DNA from: Gilliamella sp. Lep-s35
GTDB lineage: Bacteria; Pseudomonadota; Gammaproteobacteria; Enterobacterales; Orbaceae
Direction: 5' to 3'
Length of the DNA stretch: 64,000 bases
Assembly (NCBI RefSeq): GCF_009795845.1
Contig: NZ_WTEX01000007.1
Span: forward strand, 37,948 to 101,947
Shown here: piece by piece, positions 11,701-21,034 of the stretch
Position numbering within the stretch: position 1 is the stretch's first letter
How the letters are laid out: each line of letters opens with the position of its first letter
Notes under the pieces: model-generated
The model's input: only the letters and a program-made list of their open reading frames with translations
Told to the model about the DNA's origin: nothing
Databases searched by the model: none
Made by a program: the position numbers and the translations under genes

Positions 11701-11951
11701 CTCAACAAATAACCACAGTTTATGCTATAGGTAATATTTGGCATGATTTTATCAAACCCAATGATGTCAATATTGGTTGTGATAGGCTACGAGAAAAATA
11801 TACTAGTACATGGGGCGAATTAGGACTAGGAATCAAAGCTCCATTAGGTCAAAATATGTACTTATACGGTGATACTCGCTATGAACATGATTTTGGTAGT
11901 ACTAAACGTCAAGGATATCGAGGAAATATCGGTATAGAACATAAATGGTAA
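8715..11951 (+). CDS. ESPR-type autotransporter (type Va secretion) adhesin-like protein
   Basis: This is a 1078-residue classical autotransporter. Residues 1-49 are an extended signal peptide: the ESPR (MNKVYQTKFNIVTG...CSELVRR) followed by a hydrophobic core and AFA at the predicted cleavage site. Residues about 50-720 form a beta-helix-like passenger rich in N, G, T and S. A proline-rich linker spans about 722-745. The beta-barrel domain runs from about AGETWGR (near 795) to the C-terminal aromatic ending IEHKW. I see no RTX nonapeptides and no obvious protease motif, so adhesion or autoaggregation is the default guess. It directly follows the HlyC-like gene with no visible terminator between, so the two are probably co-expressed. 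Confidence 0.9.
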   Translation: MNKVYQTKFNIVTGITIACSELVRRACKSTATVVCLVTSALAIPTSAFALDCIANTDGSYLVGQNSPSCNNIKAAIVTQSGNASFYVLTRSKLHEQLNVGDTILTANVNGDYTGLANQYTYGVSGGSINAGNLNFTITNNGQTMGLATHHNVDLTAKNVELNITDNYTRGSNSGGNVASYSILAGSFADAGEKDTYNGKYSTITVDKLKINQTAKGGKTQPILNNGIRAIQGAYENSGNGSAGQVIVNDDLDMTLTGNRSIGIYVSGNPTNHDTADKVGSSGQLTPKVILKGGKNTITINKGSDTSALKWDSAAIKLGKTRNTGEGAGILESYGELTIDTTNALEGSGIKMIRNSLLKADYENSATIIKTGGYALEIGTHDDANSTGQFEQAASHGVKASFKNAIFTTTGTSADPVINGSIGRKDLIFVDQGQVDTVLSFTGDKTDLTANDAGYIINVSGNYTAPNYQFFSNTYDSNGTELGHDAYQGSSVTFNASGKGSMTGLVYKGLVKVEEGEVLDTNVNTVLNINLNDNFTWNLKPNGTSNIAKFDKIELTNGATINGAFDDTGNNKFILKGDVISNGGIINLDNHLHGKYNDILTIDGNYMASGTAMVKMNTLWNNPIVMYDANEQSDILKITGMATGVTKVIPINSTGQENIIDGNIRQIASIINTDPVIYVGTSSNEQVFQGVAHTNGATEVQLAKRKTANGDEYYWTMQIGSLLPVPQDPQSPQSPQLPPVVLIKPKPILSSPVAGYVAMAKVNQEQGLLSIGTLHERRGQDIKFNSSRYNGNNKYAGETWGRILGKHLKQNGKARLNYDTDMYGIQLGHDLINNIEENGSHNHVGLYLAYTKAYTDFSDKYRAEHGRISHNKRTGKGKSESVNLGLTNSYFSTDNSYLDLVGQFSYLRNKYEARNGNNPHAQNGLSMALSAEAGHAFIINQSDIQQNNWLIEPQVQMVYQYIDLDSFKDKYRKVDQNGQDQLRGRMGVRIAYNQGKAQQITTVYAIGNIWHDFIKPNDVNIGCDRLREKYTSTWGELGLGIKAPLGQNMYLYGDTRYEHDFGSTKRQGYRGNIGIEHKW

Positions 11952-11990
11952 GTTTTTTTCCATCATCAAAACTTATTTAAGAAAATTATT

Positions 11991-12034
11991 AATATATACG
12001 TGATTATGGTCATAATAGTAATTACGTATATATT
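11991..12034 (+). terminator. Long hairpin after the autotransporter gene
   Basis: A 16-bp stem with one G-T pair (11991-12006 with 12019-12034) and a 12-base loop is followed by CCTTTTT. It probably ends the acyltransferase-like/autotransporter unit. Confidence 0.65.
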
Positions 12035-12229
12035 CCTTTTTATTATCAAAACAATATATCAAAAATTTCAGAATAATTTGCTCTCATTTACTATCATTGT
12101 ATTAAGTAATTCAATATCCTTGTAAAACAAAAAATTTACAATTATTATTTAACAAGTTTAATTTTATCGTTAGATAATATAATATCACCTCTTATTTTTT
12201 TATTATTTCATACCTTAGGAATAAAATTC

Positions 12230-13813
12230 ATGAAAAAAGACATCCACCAGCAACGTATTTTAATTCTTGATTTTGGTTCACAAGTTACCCAGTTAATCGC
12301 TCGTCGAATTCGTGAAATTGGTGTGTATTGTGAACTGTGGCCGTGGGATGTATCGGAAGAAAAAATTAAACAATTTAATCCTAAAGGTATTATTTTATCA
12401 GGTGGTCCTGAAAGTACTACCGAACAAAACAGCCCGCGAGCACCCGAATATGTGTTTAACGCTGGCGTGCCCGTATTAGGTATCTGCTATGGTATGCAGA
12501 CTATGGCAATTCAACTGGGGAAAGGAGGGCAAGTTACTGCCTCTAATCAACGAGAGTTTGGTTATGCTAAAGTTGATATTGTTGCAAAATCAAAATTAAC
12601 TGATGGTATTTTGGATAGCACAAGTGAACAAGGTGTTAATCAACTTGATGTTTGGATGAGCCACGGTGATAAAGTAACAACATTGCCTGATAGTTTTACA
12701 CTGATTGGGCGTACTGAAACTTGCCCATTTGCGATTATGGCTAATGACGAAAAACAATTTTATGGTGTTCAATTCCACCCAGAAGTAACTCACACTGTAA
12801 AAGGTTTCGAGTTATTGCAACGTTTTGTGATCGACATTTGTCACTGTGAAAAACTTTGGACACCATCTTCAATTATTACCGATGCCATTGCTCGCATTAA
12901 AGAAAAGGTTGGTAACGACAAAGTATTACTTGGTTTATCAGGTGGCGTTGATTCTTCTGTAACTGCATTGTTATTACACCAAGCTATCGGTGACCAATTA
13001 ACTTGTGTATTTGTTGATCATGGTTTATTGCGCTTGAACGAAGCACAACAAGTTATGGATATGTTTGGTAATAAATTTGGCTTAAATATTATTGCGGTAA
13101 ACGCCGAAGACCGCTTTTTAGCTGCATTAAAAGGTGAAGCTGATCCCGAAGCTAAACGTAAAATTATTGGGCGTGAATTTGTTGCTGTATTTGATGAAGA
13201 AGCAGCAAAACTTAAAGATGTAAAATGGCTTGCGCAAGGTACTATCTATCCTGATGTGATTGAATCAGCAGCAGCCGACACAGGTAAGGCTCATGTGATT
13301 AAATCACACCATAATGTTGGTGGTTTACCTGAAGATATGAAAATGGGCTTAGTTGAACCATTAAGAGAGCTATTTAAAGACGAAGTACGCAAAATAGGTT
13401 TAGAACTTGGTTTACCTTATGACATGCTTTACCGCCATCCATTCCCTGGTCCAGGTCTTGGTGTGCGTGTACTTGGTGAAGTTAAAAAAGAGTATTGTGA
13501 CTTATTACGTCAAGCTGATGCTATTTTTATTGAAGAACTTTATAAAGCTGAACTTTATCATAAAGTTAGTCAAGCCTTTACTGTATTCTTACCTGTTCGT
13601 TCAGTAGGTGTAATGGGGGATGGGCGTAAATATGATTGGGTTGTATCCTTGCGTGCAGTTGAAACGGTTGACTTTATGACTGCTCATTGGGCTCAGTTAC
13701 CTTATGAATTCCTTGGTCGAGTTTCTAACCGCATTATTAATGAGGTTAACGGCATATCTCGTGTTGTGTATGATATAAGCGGAAAACCGCCAGCGACGAT
13801 TGAATGGGAATAA
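12230..13813 (+). CDS. guaA: GMP synthase (glutamine-hydrolysing)
   Basis: GuaA aminates XMP to GMP with glutamine and ATP. The 527-residue protein has an N-terminal class I amidotransferase domain (nucleophile C86 in [16 protein letters not shown] with the catalytic His and Glu), a central ATP-pyrophosphatase domain with P-loop GLSGGVDSS near 235, and the C-terminal dimerisation domain ending PPATIEWE. No guaB is adjacent, unlike the E. coli guaBA operon. Integrase debris lies just downstream, and the 3' end of guaA is a known integration target in other bacteria. Confidence 0.97.
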   Translation: MKKDIHQQRILILDFGSQVTQLIARRIREIGVYCELWPWDVSEEKIKQFNPKGIILSGGPESTTEQNSPRAPEYVFNAGVPVLGICYGMQTMAIQLGKGGQVTASNQREFGYAKVDIVAKSKLTDGILDSTSEQGVNQLDVWMSHGDKVTTLPDSFTLIGRTETCPFAIMANDEKQFYGVQFHPEVTHTVKGFELLQRFVIDICHCEKLWTPSSIITDAIARIKEKVGNDKVLLGLSGGVDSSVTALLLHQAIGDQLTCVFVDHGLLRLNEAQQVMDMFGNKFGLNIIAVNAEDRFLAALKGEADPEAKRKIIGREFVAVFDEEAAKLKDVKWLAQGTIYPDVIESAAADTGKAHVIKSHHNVGGLPEDMKMGLVEPLRELFKDEVRKIGLELGLPYDMLYRHPFPGPGLGVRVLGEVKKEYCDLLRQADAIFIEELYKAELYHKVSQAFTVFLPVRSVGVMGDGRKYDWVVSLRAVETVDFMTAHWAQLPYEFLGRVSNRIINEVNGISRVVYDISGKPPATIEWE

Positions 13814-13817
13814 TTGC

Positions 13818-13912
13818 ATTTAATATCATGTAATCTCATATTGTCTTTTTTTGTTATTTTAAGCCTTGTTTATCAAGGCTTTTTAGTCTTATTTAATCTC
13901 ATGTAGTCTCAT
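13818..13912 (+). repeat. Imperfect 22-bp direct repeat downstream of guaA
   Basis: Positions 13818-13839 and 13891-13912 match at about 20 of 22 bases (core TCATGTARTCTCAT). They flank the guaA terminator and precede the integrase remnant, so they could be attachment or integrase arm sites. That role is inference. Confidence 0.45.
13861..13884 (+). terminator. guaA terminator
   Basis: The 8-bp stem AAGCCTTG/CAAGGCTT (13861-13868 with 13874-13881) has loop TTTAT and is followed by T residues. Confidence 0.8.
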
Positions 13913-13960
13913 TTAAGCTTGATTTTTTTGACGGTATCTTTGACGGTATAGGAGATAAAA

Positions 13961-14278
13961 ATGTTAACAGAAATCAAGCTTAAATCAATAAAACCAAAAG
14001 ACAAACAATATAAAATTCCAGACCGAGATGGGTTGTATATTGCTGTATCTAAAGCAGGTACGTTGTCTTTTCGTTATGATTACCGCATTAATGGGCAACG
14101 AGAAACCAGCTAGCTCAAAAGAACGGTTTAAATCTCGGTAATTTTACTGTACATGACATGAGAAGAACTGCATCAACTCACCTACATGAGGCCGGTTACA
14201 ACTCCGACTTGATAGAAAAGGCTTTAGCTCATGAGCAACGAGGTGTTAGAGCTGTTTTACAATAAAGCTGAATACTCA
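13961..14278 (+). pseudogene. Remnant of a P4-type tyrosine integrase
   Basis: Two pieces of one integrase gene survive. At 13961-14113 the N-terminal arm-binding domain (MLTEIKLKSIKPKDKQYKIP, then DGLYIAVSKAG) runs for 50 residues into a TAG. From about 14131 the C-terminal catalytic end resumes (FTVHDMRRTASTHLHEAGYN, then ALAHEQRGVRA) with the Arg of RRT and the LAHEQ region. A one-base frameshift near 14258 comes before the expected YNKAEY, where the catalytic tyrosine lies. The core of the gene is deleted. A good ribosome-binding site (GGAG) and a tandem TTTGACGGTAT repeat precede the start. Confidence 0.8.
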
Positions 14279-14298
14279 GGGCAAAGGCGAAAACTATT

Positions 14299-14403
14299 AC
14301 AGCTTATGCTTATTGGTATAATCATAAACGATTACATTCTTCGTTAGGCTACTTGCCTCCCGTTGAATTTAAAAAACACTTACCCCTTAATTTTTTTGTT
14401 TGA
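14299..14403 (+). mobile_element. C-terminal fragment of an IS3-family transposase
   Basis: The reading frame encodes AYAYWYNHKRLHSSLGYLPP then VEFKKH before a stop at 14401. The motif YNHKRLHSSLGYLPP is the hallmark C-terminus of IS3-group transposases. It joins the integrase remnant directly with no intact IS end visible, so this is a deletion junction. Confidence 0.75.
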
Positions 14404-14554
14404 AAATGTGTTGCCATTCCACAATATCTATTAAACTCACGCCCAAGAAAACGGCATAGGTTAAAAGCCCTACCTCCTTTTATCCTAAGGAGTTAAAACG
14501 AATTGCACTCCATGGTGTAATCTAGTTTTTGTTTTTTTAAAAAGAAGAAAATGC

Positions 14555-15304
14555 TTAATCTGTATAATATTTTGTTTTTTCAAATCTATTGATAAAGTGT
14601 TTTCTAAACCATAATACTATCATTCTTTTTTTCTTATCTTTTTTAAATAGTTTTTTTCTATAATCAGATCGTTGTTTGATAAATTGAATTCTATCAGTGT
14701 GTATTGATGAATTTGAGAGGTTTTTGTCATTTGTTGTAATTAAGCAGGGTAATGTTGCATATAATTTAACTCCTGTGCATAATTTAATTATTCTAAACAT
14801 ATCAGCTTCATAGCGAATAGGATATAAAAATTTAATTAGCTTTTTGGCTGTCTCGTTCGTTACGATGTATCCAGTAGCTCTAACAGCTCTTGTTACCTCA
14901 AATATGTTAAAGTTGTCTAAGTTGAATTTTTTATTAACAAGGTAATGAAAATCCGCTGTTAATAAAAAAATTCCTTTTTTGTCATTTTTGCTTTTAAAAC
15001 TATTTAAAAAGTTAGGTAGTTTTTCATCTAATACTGCATCATCTTCAAGAATTAAAGCGTAGGGTAAATTGTTTTGTATTATTTTTTTATATACATTTAT
15101 GTGGCTTAATGCACAGCCTATTTCCCCTTTAGTTAAAAAATTATTTGGATAATCGTAGACTGCATTTTGAATGAATTCTTCAGATAAAGCATTACCATCG
15201 ACGGCATTATAAATTTCAAAGTTTAGGTTTAGTTTTTCACATTCCTTTTTTATATGTTCTTTTTTAGCTGGTTCTCTTTCTAAATTTATTATAAAAATCT
15301 TCAT
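14555..15304 (-). CDS. Glycosyltransferase family 25 (LPS/LOS-type) protein
   Basis: The 249-residue protein opens MKIFIINLEREPAKKEHI, the typical GT25 N-terminus (IxxInLxR). It contains EIGCALSHINVYKKI (61-75) and an acidic LEDDAVLDE motif (86-94) equivalent to the EDD/DxD metal-nucleotide motif. Such enzymes usually add galactose or related sugars to lipooligosaccharide at the inner membrane. The C-terminus is lysine-rich. It stands alone, next to mobile-element debris and more AT-rich than core genes, consistent with acquisition. Donor and acceptor sugars cannot be inferred. Confidence 0.85.
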   Translation of the reverse strand: MKIFIINLEREPAKKEHIKKECEKLNLNFEIYNAVDGNALSEEFIQNAVYDYPNNFLTKGEIGCALSHINVYKKIIQNNLPYALILEDDAVLDEKLPNFLNSFKSKNDKKGIFLLTADFHYLVNKKFNLDNFNIFEVTRAVRATGYIVTNETAKKLIKFLYPIRYEADMFRIIKLCTGVKLYATLPCLITTNDKNLSNSSIHTDRIQFIKQRSDYRKKLFKKDKKKRMIVLWFRKHFINRFEKTKYYTD

Positions 15305-15516
15305 GTTATTTACTTTTCTTAGAACAATATTTAAAGTATATCATGCTAATAAAAATATAAAAAATGATAAAAAACTTATTAACAAATGATCTATAAAAAT
15401 GATTGACTTAAGTATATACTCTTTATCAATTAAATTGGATTATAATGGTGTATATTAATAGTGAGTAATTCAATTGTAAGTATTTATTTTCACCAATATT
15501 TTAAGGATCTTTTAAT
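15305..15516. other. Divergent intergenic region, no gene seen
   Basis: About 210 AT-rich bases separate the glycosyltransferase from the divergent yhcH-like gene. They presumably carry both promoters. AAGGA near 15503 precedes the next start. Confidence 0.4.
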
Positions 15517-15987
15517 ATGATTTTAGGTAATATTAATCATTTAAGGCTAGTTCCTTATTTGCCTAGCAAAATAAAACAATCAATTGAGTACATTAAAGAT
15601 AACGTTAATATTAATACGCCTGTGGGGCGTTATGATATTGATGGTGATAATATGTTTTTTATGGTGTCAGATAGTCGATCACGTTATATTGATGAGGCTA
15701 ATCCTGAATATCATGAAAAATATATCGATGTTCAGATTGTTTTAGAAGGGCGAGAGGGAATGGCGGTGTGCACGTTACCACCTTATACTAAAGTGTTAGA
15801 CGATAAATTAGCAGAAAGCGATATTGCTTTTATCAAAACACCAAAAGAGGAAACAATGCTAACATTGCAACCAAATGATTTTATTGTTTTTTTACCTAAC
15901 GAAGTACATAAGCCACTTTGTGCTATTGATAATAAGATTGAAACAGTTCGTAAAGTTGTGGTGAAAATCGCGCTGGATTATTTATAA
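15517..15987 (+). CDS. YhcH/YjgK/YiaL (DUF386, EbgC-like) family protein
   Basis: The 156-residue protein is a single cupin-like DUF386 domain. Family features include the PVGRYDIDGDNMFFMVSDS stretch, HEKYIDVQIVLEGREG (about 67-82) and a metal-site-like FLPNEVHKP histidine. Characterised relatives include the sialic acid anomerase YhcH/NanQ and EbgC, suggesting a sugar-anomerase or sugar-binding role. It lies 24 bases before kdgK on the same strand, so it probably acts on a sugar acid in the same uronate/2-keto-3-deoxygluconate route. The exact substrate is unknown. Confidence 0.85.
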   Translation: MILGNINHLRLVPYLPSKIKQSIEYIKDNVNINTPVGRYDIDGDNMFFMVSDSRSRYIDEANPEYHEKYIDVQIVLEGREGMAVCTLPPYTKVLDDKLAESDIAFIKTPKEETMLTLQPNDFIVFLPNEVHKPLCAIDNKIETVRKVVVKIALDYL

Positions 15988-16011
15988 TTAAGTCAAGGGT
16001 ATAGGTATAAT

Positions 16012-16947
16012 ATGACGACAAATATCGCTGTGATTGGCGAATGCATGATTGAATTGTCGATAAAACAAGGTTCGACTACACGAGGTTTTGGTGGTGATAC
16101 GCTTAATACCTCTGTTTATTTATCACGTTTATTAAAAGGTCGTGATTTTTCGATTCATTATGTGACAGGGCTTGGTACCGATCCTTTTAGTCAAGAGATG
16201 TTAGATAGTTGGCAAAAAGAAAATATTCAAACTGATTTAGTACAAAGAATGGCAGATAAGATGCCTGGTCTTTATTCTATCGTGACCGATGAGCAAGGTG
16301 AGCGCTCTTTTTATTACTGGCGTAATGATGCAGCAGCTAAATTTTGGTTGAAAACAGCTGAAACAGACAGAATAATTCAGCAAATTGAACATTACGATTA
16401 TGTATATTTAAGTGGTATTAGTATTGCGATTTTAGATGCTGAAAGTATCCTTAAATTATTAGATCTTTTAAAACAAGTTAAGTCTAATGGTGGTAAAGTT
16501 ATTTTTGATAATAACTTTCGCCCACGTTTATGGCATAGTCTTGATTTGGCACGTAGTGTTTATGCTGATATTCTTAGCTTGACCGATATTGCATTTTTAA
16601 CATTAGATGACGAAGATTTGTTATGGGGTAAACTGCCTTATGAACAAGTGATTGAGCGTACAAAACAATTTGGTGTAACAGAAATTATTATTAAACGCGG
16701 TAGCGATAGCTGTATTATTGATTCAGCTGAAGGGCGTTTTGAAGTTCCAGCTAATAAGATTGCAAAAGATAAAGTGATTGATACTACCGCTGCAGGCGAT
16801 TCATTTAGTGCAGGATACCTTGGTGCGCGCCTAACAGGACAAAACCCATCACAATCTGCATTACAAGGCCATTTAGTTGCCGGTACGGTGATACAATATC
16901 GCGGTGCAATTATTCCTGTTGATGCTACCCCTAAATTAATTGATTAA
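16012..16947 (+). CDS. kdgK: 2-dehydro-3-deoxygluconate kinase (KDG kinase)
   Basis: KdgK phosphorylates 2-keto-3-deoxygluconate to KDPG, linking uronate or pectin breakdown to the Entner-Doudoroff aldolase. The 311-residue PfkB-family protein aligns end to end with E. coli KdgK: IAVIGECMIELS, GFGGDTLNTSVYLSR, YYWRNDAAAKFW, VIFDNNFRPRLW and the catalytic-base signature DTTAAGDSFSAGYL near 262. It is co-directional with the yhcH-like gene and is followed by a strong terminator, giving a two-gene operon. Confidence 0.95.
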   Translation: MTTNIAVIGECMIELSIKQGSTTRGFGGDTLNTSVYLSRLLKGRDFSIHYVTGLGTDPFSQEMLDSWQKENIQTDLVQRMADKMPGLYSIVTDEQGERSFYYWRNDAAAKFWLKTAETDRIIQQIEHYDYVYLSGISIAILDAESILKLLDLLKQVKSNGGKVIFDNNFRPRLWHSLDLARSVYADILSLTDIAFLTLDDEDLLWGKLPYEQVIERTKQFGVTEIIIKRGSDSCIIDSAEGRFEVPANKIAKDKVIDTTAAGDSFSAGYLGARLTGQNPSQSALQGHLVAGTVIQYRGAIIPVDATPKLID

Positions 16948-16971
16948 TCAATTATTTTTGTAAAAACGGCC

Positions 16972-16998
16972 AAAACGGTCATTGATGACCGTTTTTTG
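16972..16998 (+). terminator. kdgK terminator
   Basis: The stem AAAACGGTC/GACCGTTTT (arms within 16972-16982 and 16985-16995) is followed by a T-rich run. Confidence 0.8.
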
Positions 16999-17120
16999 TT
17001 TTAAGTTAGAAATAACATTTTCAATTAATATTCTTATCAAAATCTTTATAAAAATTACTTCTTGATGTAAAACAGTGATCAGTTATTTGTCTATATAGTA
17101 GTGTATTTAATCTGTTCTCA

Positions 17121-17136
17121 CTGGTACAATATACAG
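17121..17136 (+). promoter_or_regulatory. Probable LexA (SOS) box upstream of uvrA
   Basis: CTGG-N8-ACAG differs from the CTGT-N8-ACAG consensus at one position and lies 46 bases before the uvrA start. uvrA is LexA-controlled in E. coli. The second good SOS site in this window, beside the right gene, supports it. Confidence 0.65.
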
Positions 17137-17182
17137 TTAAATTTCCATCCATTTTGTTTGAAAACAAATATAAGAGAGATCT

Positions 17183-20038
17183 ATGTCAATCAAAGATATC
17201 GATATTCGTGGTGCGAGAACGCACAATCTAAAAAACATTAATGTCACCATTCCTAGAGATAAGTTAGTTGTTATTACTGGGCTTTCGGGATCGGGTAAAT
17301 CTTCGTTAGCATTTGATACTCTTTATGCGGAAGGACAACGGCGTTATGTTGAATCATTGTCAGCATATGCGCGTCAATTTTTATCGTTAATGGAAAAACC
17401 TGATGTCGATCATATTGAAGGGTTGTCGCCTGCAATTTCGATCGAGCAAAAATCGACTTCGCATAATCCACGCTCGACTGTTGGGACTATTACTGAAATT
17501 TATGATTATCTGCGATTGCTTTTTGCTAGAATTGGCGAGCCTCGCTGTCCTAACCATCATTTACCTTTAGCTGCGCAAACAGTTTCGCAAATGGTCGATA
17601 GCATTATGGCGTTACCGACTGAAAATCGTTATATGCTATTAGCTCCTGTAGTTACTGAACGTAAAGGTGAATTTGTTAAGCTGTTTGAACAGTTAGCAGC
17701 TAGTGGTTATATTCGGGTACGAGTGGATGGGGATGTCTATGACCTTTCTGATCCACCTGCGCTTGAGTTACAAAAAAAACATACCATTGAGGTGGTGGTT
17801 GACCGTTTCCGTATTCGTGATGATCTAAAATTACGGCTTGCAGAGTCAATTGAAACAGTGCTTTCAATCACTAATGGTATTGTTAAAGTGGCTAATTTGG
17901 ATGATCCGCAAGCTGAAGAATATCTGTTTTCGGCTAATTTTGCTTGCCCGATTTGTGGTTACAGTATTTCGGAGTTAGAGCCACGATTATTTTCGTTCAA
18001 TAATCCTGCAGGAGCATGCCCTGAGTGTGATGGTTTGGGGGTGCAACAATATTTTGATCAAAAACGTATTGTCCAGATGCCAGAAGTTTCATTGGCTGCT
18101 GGTGCGATTAAGGGCTGGGACCGTCGCAATTTTTACTATTTCCAGATGCTAAAATCATTAGCAGATCATTATAAGTTTGACATTGATAAACCGTATGAAA
18201 AATTACCTGAAAAGATAAAAGACATTTTATTAAATGGTTCAGGTAATACCGAAATTCAGTTTGTTTATTCAAATGATCGAGGTGATGTTGTTAAACGTAA
18301 ACATCCATTTGAAGGCATCCTTAATAATTTAGCTCGTCGTTATAAAGAAACTGAATCACAAACCATCCGTGAAGAATTAGCGAAATATATTAGTCATCGA
18401 CCTTGCCCTTGTTGTGGCGGTTCAAGATTGTGTACAACGGCAAGAAATGTATTTATTAACGATACCAATCTACCAACAATTAGTGATCTTAGCACGCAAC
18501 AAGCTAAAGATTTTTTTGATAAATTAACTTTAACAGGGCAACGAGCACAAATTGCCGAAAAAATCTTAAAAGAGATCAATGATCGTTTGCAATTTTTAAT
18601 TAATGTTGGGCTTAACTATTTAACGCTTTCACGATCCGCTGAAACATTATCAGGTGGTGAAGCACAACGTATTCGATTAGCAAGCCAAATTGGTGCAGGG
18701 CTTGTCGGCGTGATGTATGTGCTAGATGAACCTTCTATTGGATTGCATCAGCGAGATAATACACGTTTGATTGACACTTTAACGCATTTACGCGATCTAG
18801 GTAATACGGTTATTGTGGTTGAGCATGATGAAGAAGCCATTATGGCAGCCGATTATGTGATCGATATAGGTCCTGGAGCAGGGGTTCATGGTGGCCAAGT
18901 TGTTGCACAAGGAACACCTAAACAAATAATGGCATGTAAAGAGTCTTTAACTGGGCAATATTTATCAGGTAAAGAAAAAATCGAAATACCAACTATTCGC
19001 ACCAAAGTCGATAAGAAAAAAATGTTATCTCTTATTGGTGCAACAGGAAATAACCTTAAAAATGTAACATTAAATATTCCAGTTGGCTTATTTACATGTA
19101 TCACAGGTGTATCAGGTTCAGGAAAATCAACCTTAATTAATGATACCTTATATCCCCTTGCTCAAAACGAACTCAATGGTGCAGAAAAAACTGAAATAGC
19201 ACCCTATAAATCAATCAAAGGACTTAACTTTTTTGATAAAGTTATTGCGATAGATCAAAGTCCAATAGGGCGTACGCCACGTTCTAACCCGGCAACGTAT
19301 ACCGGCTTTTTTACCTCTATCCGTGAACTTTATGCAGGGGTGCCAGAATCACGTGCTAGAGGATACACTCCAGGTCGATTTAGTTTTAATGTGAAAGGCG
19401 GTCGGTGCGAAGCTTGCCAAGGTGATGGTTTAATTAAAGTCGAAATGCACTTTTTGCCAGATATTTATGTACCTTGCGATCAATGTCATGGTGCTCGCTA
19501 TAATCGTGAAACCTTAGAAATAAAATATAAAGGTAAGTCAATTAACGAGATTTTAAATATGACTGTAGAGGAAGGCCGCGAGTTTTTTGATGCCGTGCCG
19601 ATGATAGCACGCAAACTGCAAACATTGATTGATGTTGGGCTTTCTTATATTACCATTGGACAGTCAGCAACAACATTATCGGGTGGTGAAGCACAGCGTG
19701 TAAAACTTGCAAAAGAATTATCTAAGCGAGATACTGGGCGCACTTTATATATATTAGATGAACCAACAACCGGTTTGCATTTTGCTGATGTTAAGCAATT
19801 ATTAGAACAACTACATTCATTGCGAGATAAAGGCAATACCATTGTGGTTATTGAGCATAATTTGGATGTAGTTAAAACAGCAGACTGGATTGTGGACTTA
19901 GGACCAGAAGGTGGTAATGGTGGCGGAGAAATTATTGCCGAAGGGACACCGGAAGAGGTTGCAAAGTCTAAACACTCTTATACAGGAAAATATTTAAAAC
20001 CATTGTTAGCAAATGTTAGCAAAACAAAAAATAAGTAG
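17183..20038 (+). CDS. uvrA: Excinuclease ABC subunit A
   Basis: UvrA is the dimeric ABC-type ATPase that recognises bulky DNA damage and loads UvrB in nucleotide excision repair. The 951-residue protein has two ATPase modules: Walker [10 protein letters not shown] (33-41) and GVSGSGKST (second half), each with an LSGGEAQR signature. Zinc-binding CxxC clusters are CPICGYS with CPECDGLG, and CEACQGDG with CDQCHGAR. It starts [20 protein letters not shown]. Length and order match E. coli UvrA (940) with no gaps. A LexA-like box lies upstream. The neighbouring gene is plsY, not ssb. Confidence 0.98.
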   Translation: MSIKDIDIRGARTHNLKNINVTIPRDKLVVITGLSGSGKSSLAFDTLYAEGQRRYVESLSAYARQFLSLMEKPDVDHIEGLSPAISIEQKSTSHNPRSTVGTITEIYDYLRLLFARIGEPRCPNHHLPLAAQTVSQMVDSIMALPTENRYMLLAPVVTERKGEFVKLFEQLAASGYIRVRVDGDVYDLSDPPALELQKKHTIEVVVDRFRIRDDLKLRLAESIETVLSITNGIVKVANLDDPQAEEYLFSANFACPICGYSISELEPRLFSFNNPAGACPECDGLGVQQYFDQKRIVQMPEVSLAAGAIKGWDRRNFYYFQMLKSLADHYKFDIDKPYEKLPEKIKDILLNGSGNTEIQFVYSNDRGDVVKRKHPFEGILNNLARRYKETESQTIREELAKYISHRPCPCCGGSRLCTTARNVFINDTNLPTISDLSTQQAKDFFDKLTLTGQRAQIAEKILKEINDRLQFLINVGLNYLTLSRSAETLSGGEAQRIRLASQIGAGLVGVMYVLDEPSIGLHQRDNTRLIDTLTHLRDLGNTVIVVEHDEEAIMAADYVIDIGPGAGVHGGQVVAQGTPKQIMACKESLTGQYLSGKEKIEIPTIRTKVDKKKMLSLIGATGNNLKNVTLNIPVGLFTCITGVSGSGKSTLINDTLYPLAQNELNGAEKTEIAPYKSIKGLNFFDKVIAIDQSPIGRTPRSNPATYTGFFTSIRELYAGVPESRARGYTPGRFSFNVKGGRCEACQGDGLIKVEMHFLPDIYVPCDQCHGARYNRETLEIKYKGKSINEILNMTVEEGREFFDAVPMIARKLQTLIDVGLSYITIGQSATTLSGGEAQRVKLAKELSKRDTGRTLYILDEPTTGLHFADVKQLLEQLHSLRDKGNTIVVIEHNLDVVKTADWIVDLGPEGGNGGGEIIAEGTPEEVAKSKHSYTGKYLKPLLANVSKTKNK

Positions 20039-20060
20039 CTTAATTATGCACTTAACCTAT

Positions 20061-20092
20061 ATAAGGCAGGCAAAGTATGATGCTTGTCTTAT
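20061..20092 (+). terminator. uvrA terminator
   Basis: An 11-bp stem with two G-T pairs (20061-20071 with 20082-20092) and a 10-base loop lies just after the uvrA stop. Confidence 0.6.
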
Positions 20093-20220
20093 TATATGGT
20101 TTAATTTATATCTATTTTAGTAAATATCAAAGATGAGTATGGTTATAGATTTATAATGTGTTTGATTAATGTTTAACATTCTATTATCAGCAGGATGTGG
20201 CCGATGAAAGGAGTTCTATT

Positions 20221-20823
20221 TTGACATTGCAAATTGTATTGATGATTATCATTGCCTATTTTTTAGGTTCACTTTCTGGGGCAATGATTATCAGTCACAT
20301 CATGCATTTTCCTAATCCTTCTGAACATGGATCACACAATCCTGGAGCAACCAATATTTTACGACTCAATGGCAAATTACCAGCCATTTTTGTTTTAATC
20401 TTTGACATGTTAAAAGGTGCAATACCCGTTTATATTGCTTATCGACTTGGTATTACGCCTTTCTTTTTAGGGATTATAGGTATTTCGGCTTGTTTGGGGC
20501 ATATCTTTCCCTGCTTTTTTCATTTTCGCGGAGGAAAAGGAGTTGCAACTGCGTTAGGTATGATGGCACCAATTGGGTTTGATTTTACAGGTTGCTTTAT
20601 TTTAACTTGGTTACTTACTTTACTAATTACAGGCTATTCTTCGGTTGCGGCGATTGTTGGCTTCCTTATGGCACCAATTTATGTTTGGTTATTCAAACCT
20701 GAGCTTACTTTACCTGTAGCAATGCTTTCGTGTTTGATTATTATTCGCCATAATAATAACATTATGCGCCTTTTTAAAGGTGAAGAACCAAAAAGTTATC
20801 ATCGTAGCAAAAACAAAAGATAG
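20221..20823 (+). CDS. plsY: Glycerol-3-phosphate acyltransferase PlsY
   Basis: PlsY is the inner-membrane enzyme that acylates glycerol-3-phosphate from acyl phosphate at the start of phospholipid synthesis. From the TTG at 20221 the protein is 200 residues with about five membrane segments and family motifs [33 protein letters not shown] and [13 protein letters not shown] prefer TTG 20221 because AAAGGAG (20207-20213) lies seven bases before it; a GTG at 20197 has no such site. It is monocistronic between uvrA and recR. Confidence 0.93.
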   Translation: MTLQIVLMIIIAYFLGSLSGAMIISHIMHFPNPSEHGSHNPGATNILRLNGKLPAIFVLIFDMLKGAIPVYIAYRLGITPFFLGIIGISACLGHIFPCFFHFRGGKGVATALGMMAPIGFDFTGCFILTWLLTLLITGYSSVAAIVGFLMAPIYVWLFKPELTLPVAMLSCLIIIRHNNNIMRLFKGEEPKSYHRSKNKR

Positions 20824-21034
20824 CCTAAAAATTTATACTTAATAATGTTATATATTTTAATATGTGCTTTTATAACATAGATTGTACGCTATAAAGCATC
20901 CTACCTACTTATTTTCTGTAATCTTTTTAATTTTATTGTTAGTTAATTAAACAATAGAATAATTCTTGTTTGATAGATTTTTTAAAAAAGGTATTATTAT
21001 CTTAAAACTCAAATATGTGGAAACCAAATAATTC

